In this document: positions 1 to 8,201 of the stretch, in pieces
Layout of the letters: the number at the start of each line of letters is the position of its first letter
Position numbering within the stretch: position 1 is the first letter of the stretch
From: Streptomyces aculeolatus
Lineage (GTDB): Bacteria; Actinomycetota; Actinomycetes; Streptomycetales; Streptomycetaceae
Assembly: GCF_020400605.1 (NCBI RefSeq)
Contig: NZ_JAINRD010000019.1
Coordinates: 62,001-126,000 of the forward strand
Direction of reading: 5' to 3'
Length of the DNA: 64,000 nucleotides
Program-made: the position numbers and the translations under genes
Notes under the pieces: model-generated
Databases searched by the model: none
What the model saw: only the letters and a program-made list of their open reading frames with translations
Told to the model about the DNA's origin: nothing

Positions 1-42
1 CTCGGCGAGTCCCGCGGCGGGTCCTGCGTCCGGCATCTGCAT
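1..42 (-). CDS. Start of a divergent gene, cut by the window edge
   Basis: An ATG on the minus strand (complement of bases 40-42) is preceded by a strong Shine-Dalgarno, GGGAGGAG, on the complement of bases 45-52. The open frame runs to the window edge and encodes only 14 residues, MQMPDAGPAAGLAE. The product cannot be judged from this. The start is supported by the ribosome-binding site alone, so this is tentative. If real, it is transcribed away from the secreted-protein gene at 449. Confidence 0.35.
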   Translation of the reverse strand, partial: MQMPDAGPAAGLAE

Positions 43-166
43 GACTCCTCCCACCCGTCACGGAGCGCCGGTCGGCCGGACTCCCCTGCGGGCCGGCCGG
101 CGGTGCACGCGGGCCGCGGACCAGCATGCGGGGCGTGGCGGCCGGGCGGGAGGGGAACGCCCGCGA

Positions 167-184
167 TTGCGCACTCGGCGACAA
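167..184. promoter_or_regulatory. Copy 1 of a repeated 18-bp operator-like motif
   Basis: TTGCGCACTCGGCGACAA. Two further copies lie at 3674-3691 and 3953-3970, with consensus TTGC-K-CA-N3-GG-M-GACAA. The motif is a loose inverted repeat (TTG...CAA), as expected for a dimeric regulator. Its position upstream of both the secreted gene at 449 and the mce operon suggests shared control. The regulator is unknown. Confidence 0.4.
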
Positions 185-275
185 ACCCCGGCGGCGGGAT
201 GCTGCGTGACTGACAAGAAAACACACCGCCTCAACAAAGTTCCCCGATTCGGGAGCCAAGGTATTGCGTTCGCTT

Positions 276-291
276 GTTACTCGTACGTAAC
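276..291. promoter_or_regulatory. GTTAC-N6-GTAAC palindrome
   Basis: GTTACTCGTACGTAAC is an inverted repeat with 5-bp arms, set in TATTG-N2-TTCGC...CGT context. A degenerate copy with the same surroundings is at 3750-3765 (GTTACCCGTGCGTAGC). It resembles TetR-type operators, but no regulator gene is adjacent. Confidence 0.4.
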
Positions 292-448
292 GTACCCACC
301 TGCAAGGCGCTGGTCGGGGCATCCTTTGCGGCCTGCATGCCAGGCCCGGATCGCTCCACGGTTTCGATTTGCCGCGCCCCGTCCGTTCCCGGGAAGCGGG
401 CGGCGCAGCGGCGCAGAACCGTCACTTCAACTCACGAGGGGAATCGCA

Positions 449-1078
449 GTGCGAAGACTCACGAGAAGCGCCGCAGTCGCAGCAACCGCCCTCATGGCGG
501 CCGTCGGCTTCACCGTCAGCTCGGCCTCCGCGACCGCGCAGGCGACCTGGACGGTCTCTCCGGGCGGGCCGTTCACGGCCCATTCCGGAGACACGCAGCT
601 GGGCGTGCCCAACGCCGTCCTCGTCTGTACCGACTCGGACGCCTCCGGGACGCTCAAGAGCGGGTCGGGGCTGGACGGTGTCGGCATCGGCACCATCGAC
701 AACCTGACGTTCACGAACTGCTCCGTGGCCGGGCTCCTGTTCGACGTCGACACGTCGGTCTCGCTGCCCTGGGACCTGAACGTCACCGGCGTCGACCCGA
801 ACAACCCCGACCGGGTGCTGGGGTCGATCACGGGGATCGTCGCGAAGATCGCGGACCAGGACGGCCTCTGCACGGCGACGTTCGCCGGCCCCGGCGGCGC
901 CACCGACGAGGGCGAGGTCACCGGGTACTTCGACAACGCGACCAGCGAGCTCGTGATCCAGGACGGCAACCTCACCGCCCACGACGCGAACTGCCTGGGC
1001 ATCATCAACGACGGCGACCCCGCCGCGTTCACCGGCACCTACGATGTCTCGCCGGCGCAGACCATCACGTTGGACTGA
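449..1078 (+). CDS. Small secreted protein of unknown function
   Basis: This is a 209-residue protein. The GTG start is chosen because GAGGGG lies 8 bases upstream and because it opens directly into a signal peptide: VRRLTRS, then a hydrophobic alanine-rich stretch, then an ASATA-type cleavage site near residue 30. The mature part is acidic and beta-rich in appearance, with repeated short G/T/D motifs and several cysteines (NCSV, GLCTATF, DANCLG) that could form disulphides outside the cell. I do not recognise the family. It sits in the same orientation as the larger secreted gene at 1211, 132 bp downstream, so the two may be co-expressed. The shared motifs upstream of this gene and of the mce operon suggest, but do not prove, a role at the cell surface linked to lipid uptake. 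Confidence 0.8.
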   Translation: MRRLTRSAAVAATALMAAVGFTVSSASATAQATWTVSPGGPFTAHSGDTQLGVPNAVLVCTDSDASGTLKSGSGLDGVGIGTIDNLTFTNCSVAGLLFDVDTSVSLPWDLNVTGVDPNNPDRVLGSITGIVAKIADQDGLCTATFAGPGGATDEGEVTGYFDNATSELVIQDGNLTAHDANCLGIINDGDPAAFTGTYDVSPAQTITLD

Positions 1079-1210
1079 CGCCCGGCCTGCCGGCCCGGGC
1101 CGCAGCCGACCCGAGTTCCCGGTCGGCAGCGGTCCGGGCCCCCGGCGTTCCCGCCCAACGGCCTGCCGGCCCGGGTACACGGCGCTCACCTACACGTCAG
1201 AAGGAGTTCG

Positions 1211-2737
1211 ATGAGTCCACGTACCGGGCGGCTCACCGTGATCGCTCTCGGTGTGCTCGTCGCAGGACTGCTCCCGGCCTCCGGCGCGGCGGCCCAGGAG
1301 GGGACCGTCTCGGTCTCCGTCGGCTACGTGTGCGAGCCGGCCGACGGCGGAGCCGTCGACACCACGGTCGAGTTCACGGGTTCCTTCCCGGCGTCCGTGG
1401 CCTCCGGCGAGGCCATCCGCCCCGGCGACCTGACGATGTCGGCGACGCTGGGCGGCGGGCTGCTGGACGGGCTGCCGGTCGAGGAGGGTGCCACCGTCGC
1501 CGGGTCCGCGTCGGTCGCCATGAGCGTGGCCCAGGAGCGGGAGTCCGCCGACTACCCGTGGACCGGCGCGACCGGCGAGCCGGCCCAGGTGGCGGCGGAC
1601 GGTACGGCCGCCGTGTCGTTCTCCGGCGGGATGTCGTCGGCGACACCCGGCGGCTCCGGCGACGTGGTCTTCACCCTCGGCCCGTTGACGCTGGAACTCC
1701 AGGGCAACCCCCCGGCGCCGGGCGACACTTCCACGCCGCCGGCAGATCCGGCGTCCCCGCCGGCCGATCCGACCGTCCCGGGAGATCCGGCCGCGGCGAC
1801 CCTCACCTGCGCCGTCGCCGACGGCCAGGACGCCACCCTGGCGACGGTCGCCGGCCCGGACGGGTCCGGCACACCGGGCGGCGGGGACGGCGGCGGCGAC
1901 AACGGCGGCACCGGGCAGGGCACTCCGGGGGCCACGGGCACCGAGCCGGGGAGTGGGGGCGCCGGCGTGGAAACGGCGCCCGGAGACGAGCCCGTCGAAA
2001 CCGGTGTGGTCAAGCCGTGCCCGCCGGACCAGCGGCCGACGGCGGAACTGGACCCCGACCGGCTGATCGAACCCCCGGAGGGCTCCAGGATCATCGAACT
2101 GCCGGGCGTCTACACATGCACGGCTGCGGTCGGCATGGTGAACTCCAGGAAACTGAACGGCGCGCTCATCGTCAACGATCCGCACGCGCCGACGCTCGAC
2201 AGCGTGCGCGTCCTGCTGAACAAGCAGATGGTTTACGGCCCCGGGAACATCTACAGAGGCACGCGCAACGTCGCAGAGTTCACCCTCCCCGACGCCGAGG
2301 CGACTTTCCTCGCCTACGGGTTCGTGCCGGTTTCGGCGAAGGTCGAGTTCACGAACGGGCCCATGACGATTGTCACCGAACAGTTCGGCGGGATCGAGAC
2401 CAACGAGACCACCGCAGGCTTCTACCAGTCTCTCAGGGTCCACGACGTGAAGGTGAACGGCGTGCCCCTCGATGTGGGTGGCGACTGCAGGACGAGCACG
2501 CCCATAGACGTTGTGCTCAAGGGGAAGTACCCGGAGTACCAGGTATTCACCGGTGGCACGTTGAGAAGCCTGGTCACGGTGCCGCCGTTCACCGGTTGCG
2601 GTACCGGCGGCGAGGACCTCGACCCCATCTTCACCTCGGCTCTTTCCGGTCCCGGAAACTATGTCGAGCTGAACCAGTCGAGGCTGTGCACGATTCCGTG
2701 TTCGCCGGACGTCCCCGAACTGCCCGCCCACGGCTGA
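1211..2737 (+). CDS. Large secreted two-domain protein of unknown function
   Basis: This protein has 508 residues. An ATG follows AGAAGGAG. The signal peptide covers residues 1-28 (MSPRTGRLT, hydrophobic core, ASGAAAQ). An N-terminal beta-type domain spans roughly residues 30-170; it resembles domains of unknown function common in secreted actinomycete proteins, possibly DUF6801, though I am unsure. A Pro/Gly/Thr-rich linker follows (about 170-270). The C-terminal domain (about 290-505) is cysteine-containing and ends in a GGTL...PPFTGC...SGPGNYVEL pattern. The gene at 2801-3442 carries the same pattern (GGTL...IPDFEHC...PGEGNTISL), so the two are related. No enzymatic motif is visible. A strong convergent terminator follows. 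Confidence 0.8.
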   Translation: MSPRTGRLTVIALGVLVAGLLPASGAAAQEGTVSVSVGYVCEPADGGAVDTTVEFTGSFPASVASGEAIRPGDLTMSATLGGGLLDGLPVEEGATVAGSASVAMSVAQERESADYPWTGATGEPAQVAADGTAAVSFSGGMSSATPGGSGDVVFTLGPLTLELQGNPPAPGDTSTPPADPASPPADPTVPGDPAAATLTCAVADGQDATLATVAGPDGSGTPGGGDGGGDNGGTGQGTPGATGTEPGSGGAGVETAPGDEPVETGVVKPCPPDQRPTAELDPDRLIEPPEGSRIIELPGVYTCTAAVGMVNSRKLNGALIVNDPHAPTLDSVRVLLNKQMVYGPGNIYRGTRNVAEFTLPDAEATFLAYGFVPVSAKVEFTNGPMTIVTEQFGGIETNETTAGFYQSLRVHDVKVNGVPLDVGGDCRTSTPIDVVLKGKYPEYQVFTGGTLRSLVTVPPFTGCGTGGEDLDPIFTSALSGPGNYVELNQSRLCTIPCSPDVPELPAHG

Positions 2738-2746
2738 GTACGGAAA

Positions 2747-2784
2747 CCCGCCCGGGTTCCTCCCCGCGAAGGAATCCGGGCGGG
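2747..2784. terminator. Bidirectional hairpin terminator
   Basis: Two 15-bp arms, CCCGCCCGGGTTCCT and AGGAATCCGGGCGGG, pair with a single G-T wobble around an 8-base loop. The hairpin lies between the convergent genes ending at 2737 and 2801 and can serve both. Confidence 0.85.
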
Positions 2785-2800
2785 CCCTCGTGACCGGGTG

Positions 2801-3442
2801 TCAGCCCGGCGGTGCCTGCGCGGCGCCGAGATCCAAGCTGATGGTGTTCCCCTCACCCGGGATGATCGCGTTGATCACGGGAGTGGCGAGCAGGCAGTGC
2901 TCGAAGTCGGGAATCGTGTACGTGCCGCTGAGCGTGCCGCCCTTGAGCGGGTTGAATCCCGGCTCGGACTTGAGGGCTATCTCGGCGGGCACCTCGGTCT
3001 GGCAGTGGCTGCCCACCCAGATCGGCAGCCCGGCGACCTTCAGCTCGGTGATCCGCAGCGTCAGCTTCGAAACCGTGTTGACCTCGCCCGTCGCGTTGCT
3101 GATGGTGCCGGTCGTGGGCTCGGTCTCGATGAACTCCGTAGTCGCCGTCGCCGGGATCAGGTCGAGCGTCTTGAAGGAGCCGGTGGCCGGCGGGAGCTTG
3201 GTGTTGGCGGTGAGCGCGCCCGTGGACAGATCCACGGTGGTCTCCAGCTTTCCCGGGCCCAGTTCGAGGTCCGAGTCGGTGCCCGCGAGATGCGTCGTGC
3301 CGGTCAGCGGGTAGTCGAGCCGGACGGGCGCGGCGCTCGCCGGACCGGTGGTGGCGACGGTGAAGCCCGCCGCGGCGAGCAGCGCCAGTACCGCGCGGCT
3401 CAGATTCCGCTGCCCTCTCGATAGAGTCAACCGTCTGGCCAT
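2801..3442 (-). CDS. Secreted protein related to the C-terminal domain of its neighbour
   Basis: This protein has 213 residues. The ATG at 3442 is preceded by GAGGAG, and upstream in-frame codons lack a ribosome-binding site. The signal peptide is residues 1-37 (MARRLTLSRGQR, hydrophobic stretch, TTGPASAA). The mature domain of about 175 residues has two cysteines (GSHCQT, DFEHCLL) and no catalytic motif. Its second half follows the pattern at the end of the 508-residue protein at 1211-2737, so the pair are probably paralogues, one domain with and without an N-terminal extension. The gene is divergent from the mce operon and shares the 678-bp region between them. An extracytoplasmic lipid-binding role is possible but is inference from position only. 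Confidence 0.8.
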   Translation of the reverse strand: MARRLTLSRGQRNLSRAVLALLAAAGFTVATTGPASAAPVRLDYPLTGTTHLAGTDSDLELGPGKLETTVDLSTGALTANTKLPPATGSFKTLDLIPATATTEFIETEPTTGTISNATGEVNTVSKLTLRITELKVAGLPIWVGSHCQTEVPAEIALKSEPGFNPLKGGTLSGTYTIPDFEHCLLATPVINAIIPGEGNTISLDLGAAQAPPG

Positions 3443-3673
3443 CGAGAATCTCCTCAATGTCGTGTGGGGGAGCCCGGGTTGGTTACTGCCGACTGTCGGC
3501 GTGGGAATGCTACGCGCCAGTAATAAGGCTGGCAATGAGTCGGGTCCTGAGATCTCCGAATATGCGGGCACGTTGTCAGGAGATGAGAATTCGGGCCGGG
3601 AGATGTGTTGCCGGGTGAGTGTCGGCGGCCTGCGCGGCGGTCTTGTCATCCGTTGATAAAGCGGTGTGCCCGA

Positions 3674-3691
3674 TTGCTCAGCGGGCGACAA
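3674..3691. promoter_or_regulatory. Copy 2 of the 18-bp operator-like motif
   Basis: TTGCTCAGCGGGCGACAA, the most divergent of the three copies. It is followed directly by GAAAATACC, matching the GAAAACACA block after GACAA at 211-215. It lies between the divergent secreted gene and the mce operon. Confidence 0.35.
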
Positions 3692-3749
3692 GAAAATACC
3701 CGCCGGTAAGGAGGTAGGGACTTTCCCTGCCGCGGCTATTGATTCGCCG

Positions 3750-3765
3750 GTTACCCGTGCGTAGC
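3750..3765. promoter_or_regulatory. Degenerate GTTAC-N6-GTAAC site
   Basis: GTTACCCGTGCGTAGC is preceded by TATTGATTCGCCG, and bases 262-291 have nearly the same string upstream of the first secreted gene. It is likely part of a promoter/operator shared by the two loci. Confidence 0.35.
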
Positions 3766-3952
3766 GTCTCCCCCCGCAGGTGCTCGTGCAGCCCGTCCCC
3801 CAGCAAGGCCGCACCGCAGAAGTCGTGTCCGCCGCAGCGCGGATCCCACAGGCGCAGAGGCCGCACCGGCTGCTGCAGGACCCCTCATGGAGTGATGCAC
3901 GCATGTGCCCGGCAGAACACGCGTCGCGCACCACCCGGTCCCGCGGTGCTCT

Positions 3953-3970
3953 TTGCTCACTCGGAGACAA
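3953..3970. promoter_or_regulatory. Copy 3 of the 18-bp operator-like motif
   Basis: TTGCTCACTCGGAGACAA lies about 150 bp upstream of the mce ATPase start. It matches copy 1 at 16 of 18 positions. Confidence 0.4.
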
Positions 3971-4120
3971 GGCCGCCGCCCGGGATTGTCACCCGTTGCC
4001 AGTCGTCGTCTGCGACCGGCGCCCGCCGGCGCCGGCTGTGCTGTGCTGTGCCCGCACCGGAGTTGACGGGACCGGCCGCGCTGTACACGGCCGGCGCCGC
4101 ACACCCGCCAGGGGGCTGTG

Positions 4121-5137
4121 ATGGGAATCGAAGTGGTCGTCGACGGCCTGACGAAGTCCTTCGGCCGGCAGAACATCTGGCGCGACGTCACGCTGACGCT
4201 GCCGGCCGGCGAGGTCAGCGTGATGCTGGGCCCGTCCGGTACCGGCAAGACCGTGTTCCTGAAGTCGCTCATCGGGCTGCTCAAGCCCGAGGAGGGCCAC
4301 GTGCTCGTCGACGGCGTCGACATGGTGAACGACCGCGAGCGCGACGTCTTCGAGGCCCGTAAGAAGTTCGGGCTGATGTTCCAGGACGGCGCGCTCTTCG
4401 GCTCGATGAGCCTCTTCGACAACGTCGCGTTCCCTCTGCGCGAGCACACCCGCAAGAAGGAGTCCGAGATCCGCCGCGTCGTCATGGAGCGGATGGACCT
4501 GGTCGGCCTCGGCGGGGCCGAGGGCAAGCTCCCGGGCGAGATATCCGGCGGCATGCGCAAGCGGGCGGGGCTGGCCCGTGCGCTCGTCCTCGACCCGGAG
4601 ATCGTGCTGTGCGACGAGCCGGACTCCGGCCTGGACCCGGTCCGTACGGCGTTCATCTCGCAGCTGCTCATCGACGTCAACGCGCAGATCGACGCGACGA
4701 TGCTGATCGTCACGCACAACATCGACATCGCCTCCACCGTCCCCGACAACATCGGGATGCTCTTCCGCCGCAACCTCGTCACCTTCGGGCCCCGCGAGGT
4801 GCTGCTCACCAGCCAGGAGCCGGTGGTCTCCCAGTTCCTCAGCGGCAGCCGGCTCGGCCCCATCGGCATGTCGGAGGAGAAGGACGCGGCGACGCTCGCC
4901 GCCGAGGGCTTCGACGCCGCCGCCTCGGCGGCCGGCCCGCGCGAGATCGTGCCGCAGCTGGAGCCGTCGCCCGGGATGCCGCCGCGGCAGGCGGTGGACC
5001 GGCACCGCGAGCGGGTGCTCGGCATGCTGACGCAGCTGCCGACCGCCGCCCGCCAGGCCATCCTCGCCGGCATCGGCGGCTCGGTCGCCCACGCGAAGAC
5101 GCTGACCATGCCCGCGCCCCCGGAGGAGCGGCCGTGA
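4121..5137 (+). CDS. mkl: Mce transporter ATPase (Mkl/MlaF type)
   Basis: A 338-residue ABC ATPase that would power lipid import by the Mce complex, bound to the inner face of the two YrbE permeases. Walker A is GPSGTGKT at residues 37-44, the signature is ISGGMRKR, and Walker B is VLCDEPDSGLDP. The C-terminal extension of about 80 residues beyond the nucleotide-binding domain is usual for the actinobacterial Mkl branch. The ATG at 4121 is preferred over the GTG one codon earlier because AGGGGG is 5 bases upstream. It is the first gene of the operon, and its stop overlaps the next start (GTGA). The gene order ATPase, YrbEA, YrbEB, MceA-F supports the call. Confidence 0.95.
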   Translation: MGIEVVVDGLTKSFGRQNIWRDVTLTLPAGEVSVMLGPSGTGKTVFLKSLIGLLKPEEGHVLVDGVDMVNDRERDVFEARKKFGLMFQDGALFGSMSLFDNVAFPLREHTRKKESEIRRVVMERMDLVGLGGAEGKLPGEISGGMRKRAGLARALVLDPEIVLCDEPDSGLDPVRTAFISQLLIDVNAQIDATMLIVTHNIDIASTVPDNIGMLFRRNLVTFGPREVLLTSQEPVVSQFLSGSRLGPIGMSEEKDAATLAAEGFDAAASAAGPREIVPQLEPSPGMPPRQAVDRHRERVLGMLTQLPTAARQAILAGIGGSVAHAKTLTMPAPPEERP

Positions 5138-6009
5138 CGACGACCCTGCCGCCCGTACCGCATCCGCCGGACCCGCCGGACCCGGACCCCGGCGAGGAGC
5201 CGGCCGCCGCCGTACCGAAGGAGCCGCCCCCGGGCTGGTCCGTACCCGGCGCCGGGGCGCTGCGCGAGACTGGGAAGCTGTTCGCGCTGGCGCTGTCGGT
5301 GGCCCGGCTGTCCTTCAAGCGGCCGTTCCAGCTGCGCGAGTTCGTCGAGCAGTTCTGGTTCATCGCCAGCGTGACGATCCTGCCCGCGGCCCTGGTGTCG
5401 ATCCCCTTCGGCGCGGTGATCGCCCTCCAGGTCGGCTCGCTCACCCAGCAGTTCGGCGCCCAGTCCTTCACCGGCGGCGCCAGCGTCCTCGCGGTCATCC
5501 AGCAGGCGTCACCGCTCATCGTGGCCCTGCTGATCTCCGGCGCCGGCGGCTCGGCGATCTGCGCCGACCTCGGCTCGCGGAAGATCCGCGAGGAGCTGGA
5601 CGCGATGGAGGTCATGGGCGTCTCGCCCGTCCAGCGGCTCGTGGTGCCCAGGGTGCTGGCCACGATGGGCGTCGCGGTGCTGCTCAACGGGCTGGTCTCG
5701 GTCGTCGGCACGCTCGGCGGCTACTTCTTCAACGTCATCCTCCAGGGCGGCACCCCCGGCGCGTACCTCGCCAGCTTCTCCGCCCTCGCGCAGCTCCCCG
5801 ACCTCTACATCAGCGAGATCAAGGCGCTGATCTTCGGGTTCATCGCCGGCATCGTCGCCGCCTACCGCGGCCTCAACCCGCGCGGCGGCCCCAAGGGCGT
5901 CGGCGACGCGGTCAACCAGTCCGTCGTCATCACCTTCCTGCTGCTGTTCTTCGTCAACACCATCCTGACGTCGATCTATCTGCAGGTCGTCCCCCCGAAG
6001 GGAGGCTGA
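5134..6009 (+). CDS. Mce permease subunit YrbEA (MlaE family)
   Basis: A 291-residue integral membrane protein, one of the two permeases of the Mce lipid importer. A proline-rich cytoplasmic N-terminus of about 40 residues precedes the MlaE/YrbE core. The core has several hydrophobic segments and the conserved cytoplasmic stretch KIREELDAMEVMG, which contacts the ATPase in this family. The GTG start overlaps the stop of the ATPase by 4 bp, giving translational coupling. The 3-bp gap to the next gene keeps YrbEA and YrbEB together, as in all mce operons. Confidence 0.93.
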   Translation: MTTTLPPVPHPPDPPDPDPGEEPAAAVPKEPPPGWSVPGAGALRETGKLFALALSVARLSFKRPFQLREFVEQFWFIASVTILPAALVSIPFGAVIALQVGSLTQQFGAQSFTGGASVLAVIQQASPLIVALLISGAGGSAICADLGSRKIREELDAMEVMGVSPVQRLVVPRVLATMGVAVLLNGLVSVVGTLGGYFFNVILQGGTPGAYLASFSALAQLPDLYISEIKALIFGFIAGIVAAYRGLNPRGGPKGVGDAVNQSVVITFLLLFFVNTILTSIYLQVVPPKGG

Positions 6010-6012
6010 GCG

Positions 6013-6894
6013 ATGGCCCTGGTCCAGAAGGACGGCACGGCGGGGGAGCACGAGCGGCCCCCCCGGCGGCTGCGTCCCGGCCGGCTCCTCGACCGCCCGC
6101 TCTCCTGGCTCGACCAGGCCGGCGACCAGCTCATCTTCTACGTACGCGCCCTGCTGTGGACCCCGCGGGCCGCCCGCCGCTACCTCAAGGAGGTGCAGCG
6201 GCTGCTCGCCGAGGTCGCCTTCGGCAGCGGCGGCCTCGGCGTCATCGGCGGCACCATCGGCGTGATGTTCGCGATGACCCTGTTCACCGGCACGGTCGTC
6301 GGCCTCCAGGGCTACGCGGCCCTCAACCAGATCGGCACCGCCGCCTTCACCGGCTTCGTCTCCGCGTACTTCAACACCCGCGAGATCGCCCCGCTCGTCG
6401 CCGGCCTCGCCCTGTCCGCCACCGTCGGCGCCGGCTTCACCGCCCAGCTCGGCGCGATGCGGATCAACGAGGAGGTGGACGCGCTGGAGGGCATGGGCGT
6501 GCGCTCCATGCCGTACCTCGTCACCACCCGCATCATCGCCGGGGTCGTGGCGATCATCCCGCTCTACGGCATCGGGCTGCTCAGCTCCTACCTCGCCTCG
6601 CGCGCCGTGACGGTGTTCTACAACGACCAGGCCGCCGGCACGTACGACCACTACTTCAACCTCTTCCTCTCCCCGACCGACGTGCTCCTGTCGTTCATGA
6701 AAGTGCTGATCTTCAGCGTGATGGTGATCCTCGCGCACTGCTACTACGGCTTCCGCGCCACCGGCGGCCCCGCCGGCGTCGGCGTCGCCGTGGGGCGCTC
6801 GGTGCGTACCGCGATCGTGCTCATCGCGGTCACCGACTTCTTCCTCAGCCTGGCGATCTGGGGCACGACGACCACGGTGAAGGTGTCCGGATGA
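6013..6894 (+). CDS. Mce permease subunit YrbEB (MlaE family)
   Basis: A 293-residue partner of YrbEA. The MlaE-type core includes the coupling stretch RINEEVDALEGMG (near residue 155) and five or so membrane helices. The N-terminal 40 residues are basic and cytoplasmic. Together with YrbEA it should form the heterodimeric channel through which lipids captured by the MceA-F ring cross the membrane. The ATG at 6013 is 3 bp after the YrbEA stop, with GGGAGG overlapping the stop region as ribosome-binding site. Its own stop overlaps mceA by 4 bp. Confidence 0.93.
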   Translation: MALVQKDGTAGEHERPPRRLRPGRLLDRPLSWLDQAGDQLIFYVRALLWTPRAARRYLKEVQRLLAEVAFGSGGLGVIGGTIGVMFAMTLFTGTVVGLQGYAALNQIGTAAFTGFVSAYFNTREIAPLVAGLALSATVGAGFTAQLGAMRINEEVDALEGMGVRSMPYLVTTRIIAGVVAIIPLYGIGLLSSYLASRAVTVFYNDQAAGTYDHYFNLFLSPTDVLLSFMKVLIFSVMVILAHCYYGFRATGGPAGVGVAVGRSVRTAIVLIAVTDFFLSLAIWGTTTTVKVSG

Positions 6895-8201
6895 GCGACG
6901 CGCTGCAGACGACGAGACGCAGGCTGGCGGGGCTGGTGTTCCTGCTCGTGATGGCGCTGCTGGGGTGGCTGTCCGTCGCCGTCTACAACAAGGAGTTCAC
7001 CGACACCGCGACCGTCACGGTCGAGACCGGCAGCGTCGGCAACGAGATGCACCCGTACGCCGAGGTGAAGATGCGCGGCGTCGTCGTCGGCGAGGTGCGG
7101 GAGATCTCCGCGGAGAAAGGCGGCGAGAGCGCCCGGCTGACGCTCGCCCTCAAGCCCGGCCAGCTCGACCGCATCCCGGCGGACGTGTCCGCTCAGATGC
7201 TGCCCACCACGCTGTTCGGCGAGCGGTACATCGCCCTCGTGCCGCCCGCGGACGGGGGCACGGCGGGCGAGACGCTGGCGGCGGGCGGCGTCATCCCGCA
7301 GGACCGCAGCGAGAACGCCATCGAGCTGGAGCAGGTGCTCGACAACGTGATGCCGCTGCTGACCGCCGTGAAGCCGTCGAAGCTCTCCGCCACCCTCACC
7401 GCCATGGCCGACGCGCTCGACGGCCGCGGCAAGAAGCTCGGCGACACCCTCGTCGAACTCGACGACCACCTGCGGAAGCTCAATCCGCACCTGCCGACGC
7501 TCAACCGCGACATCCGCGAGCTGGTCGAGTTCGGCCACCTCTACGCGGACACCGTCCCCGACCTGATCAAAGCGCTCCAGGACGCGACCACGACGAGCAG
7601 CACCATCGCCGAGAAGGCCGAGGACCTGGGCGGCCTCTACGGCACGCTGACGACCACGTCGCAGGACCTGGACACCTTCCTGGAGCAGAACCAGGAGAAC
7701 ATCATCCAGCTCTCCGCGGACGGCCGGCCCACGGTGGAGAAGCTCGCCGAGTACGCGCCGGCGTTCCCCTGCACGCTGCGTACCCTCGCCGACTTCGTGC
7801 CCGTCATGGACAAGGCGCTCGGCAAGGGCACCGGGAAGCCGGGACTGCACGCCGACGTCGAGGTGCTGCCCGCCCGCGGCAAGTACGTACCCGGCCGGGA
7901 CACCCCCCGCTTCGACGCCGGCGGCGGCCCGCAGTGCTACGGCGTCCCCTATACCGGCGCGCCGTCCAGGACCGGCGGCGCGGCCGGCCGGCCGCAGTCC
8001 GCGAAGACGCTCGCCACCGGACTCGCCACCGACGTCGCCACCGACGAGACGGCCCTCGGGCTGCCCAACTCCCCCGCGGAGAACCAGCTTGTCAACGAAC
8101 TCCTCGCGGCCGGCATGGAGAGCCCGCCCACCGACCTGCCCGACTGGTCGAGCGTGCTCGCCGGACCCGTCTTCCGCGGCACGGAGGTGCGGCTGAAGTG
8201 A
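6891..8201 (+). CDS. mceA: MceA-type lipid-binding protein
   Basis: A 436-residue protein with one N-terminal membrane anchor (LAGLVFLLVMALLGWLSVAV). The MCE/MlaD domain (about residues 35-115) has the characteristic MRGVVVGEVREI strand pair and LFGERYIAL. A long helical region follows that in Mce proteins builds the periplasmic tunnel. Paired cysteines lie near the C-terminal third (FPCTLR, PQCYGV). As the first Mce subunit after the permeases it takes the A position in a hexamer of six different subunits. ATGA overlap with yrbEB. The C-terminus, about 60 residues long, is low in structure. Confidence 0.93.
   Translation: MSDALQTTRRRLAGLVFLLVMALLGWLSVAVYNKEFTDTATVTVETGSVGNEMHPYAEVKMRGVVVGEVREISAEKGGESARLTLALKPGQLDRIPADVSAQMLPTTLFGERYIALVPPADGGTAGETLAAGGVIPQDRSENAIELEQVLDNVMPLLTAVKPSKLSATLTAMADALDGRGKKLGDTLVELDDHLRKLNPHLPTLNRDIRELVEFGHLYADTVPDLIKALQDATTTSSTIAEKAEDLGGLYGTLTTTSQDLDTFLEQNQENIIQLSADGRPTVEKLAEYAPAFPCTLRTLADFVPVMDKALGKGTGKPGLHADVEVLPARGKYVPGRDTPRFDAGGGPQCYGVPYTGAPSRTGGAAGRPQSAKTLATGLATDVATDETALGLPNSPAENQLVNELLAAGMESPPTDLPDWSSVLAGPVFRGTEVRLK

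Larger units (their letters stand above)
43..448. other. Intergenic region with regulatory motifs, no gene seen
   Basis: This leader separates the partial minus-strand gene from the secreted protein gene at 449. It holds one copy of an 18-bp motif (167-184) and a GTTAC-N6-GTAAC palindrome (276-291). Both have counterparts in the 3443-4120 region upstream of the mce operon. Bases 211-220, GACAAGAAAA, also match 3687-3696. The long open frames here lack ribosome-binding sites and recognisable protein features. Confidence 0.5.
3443..4120. other. 678-bp divergent regulatory region of the mce operon
   Basis: No convincing gene lies between the secreted protein at 3442 and the mce ATPase at 4121. 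The region carries two copies of an 18-bp operator-like motif (3674-3691, 3953-3970). It also carries a block around 3687-3785 that resembles bases 211-310 (GACAAGAAAA, then TATTG-N-TTCGC, then GTTAC-N-CGT). Such repetition suggests that a common regulator acts on the mce operon and the secreted genes. Long frames through this stretch lack start signals and protein features. Confidence 0.5.
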
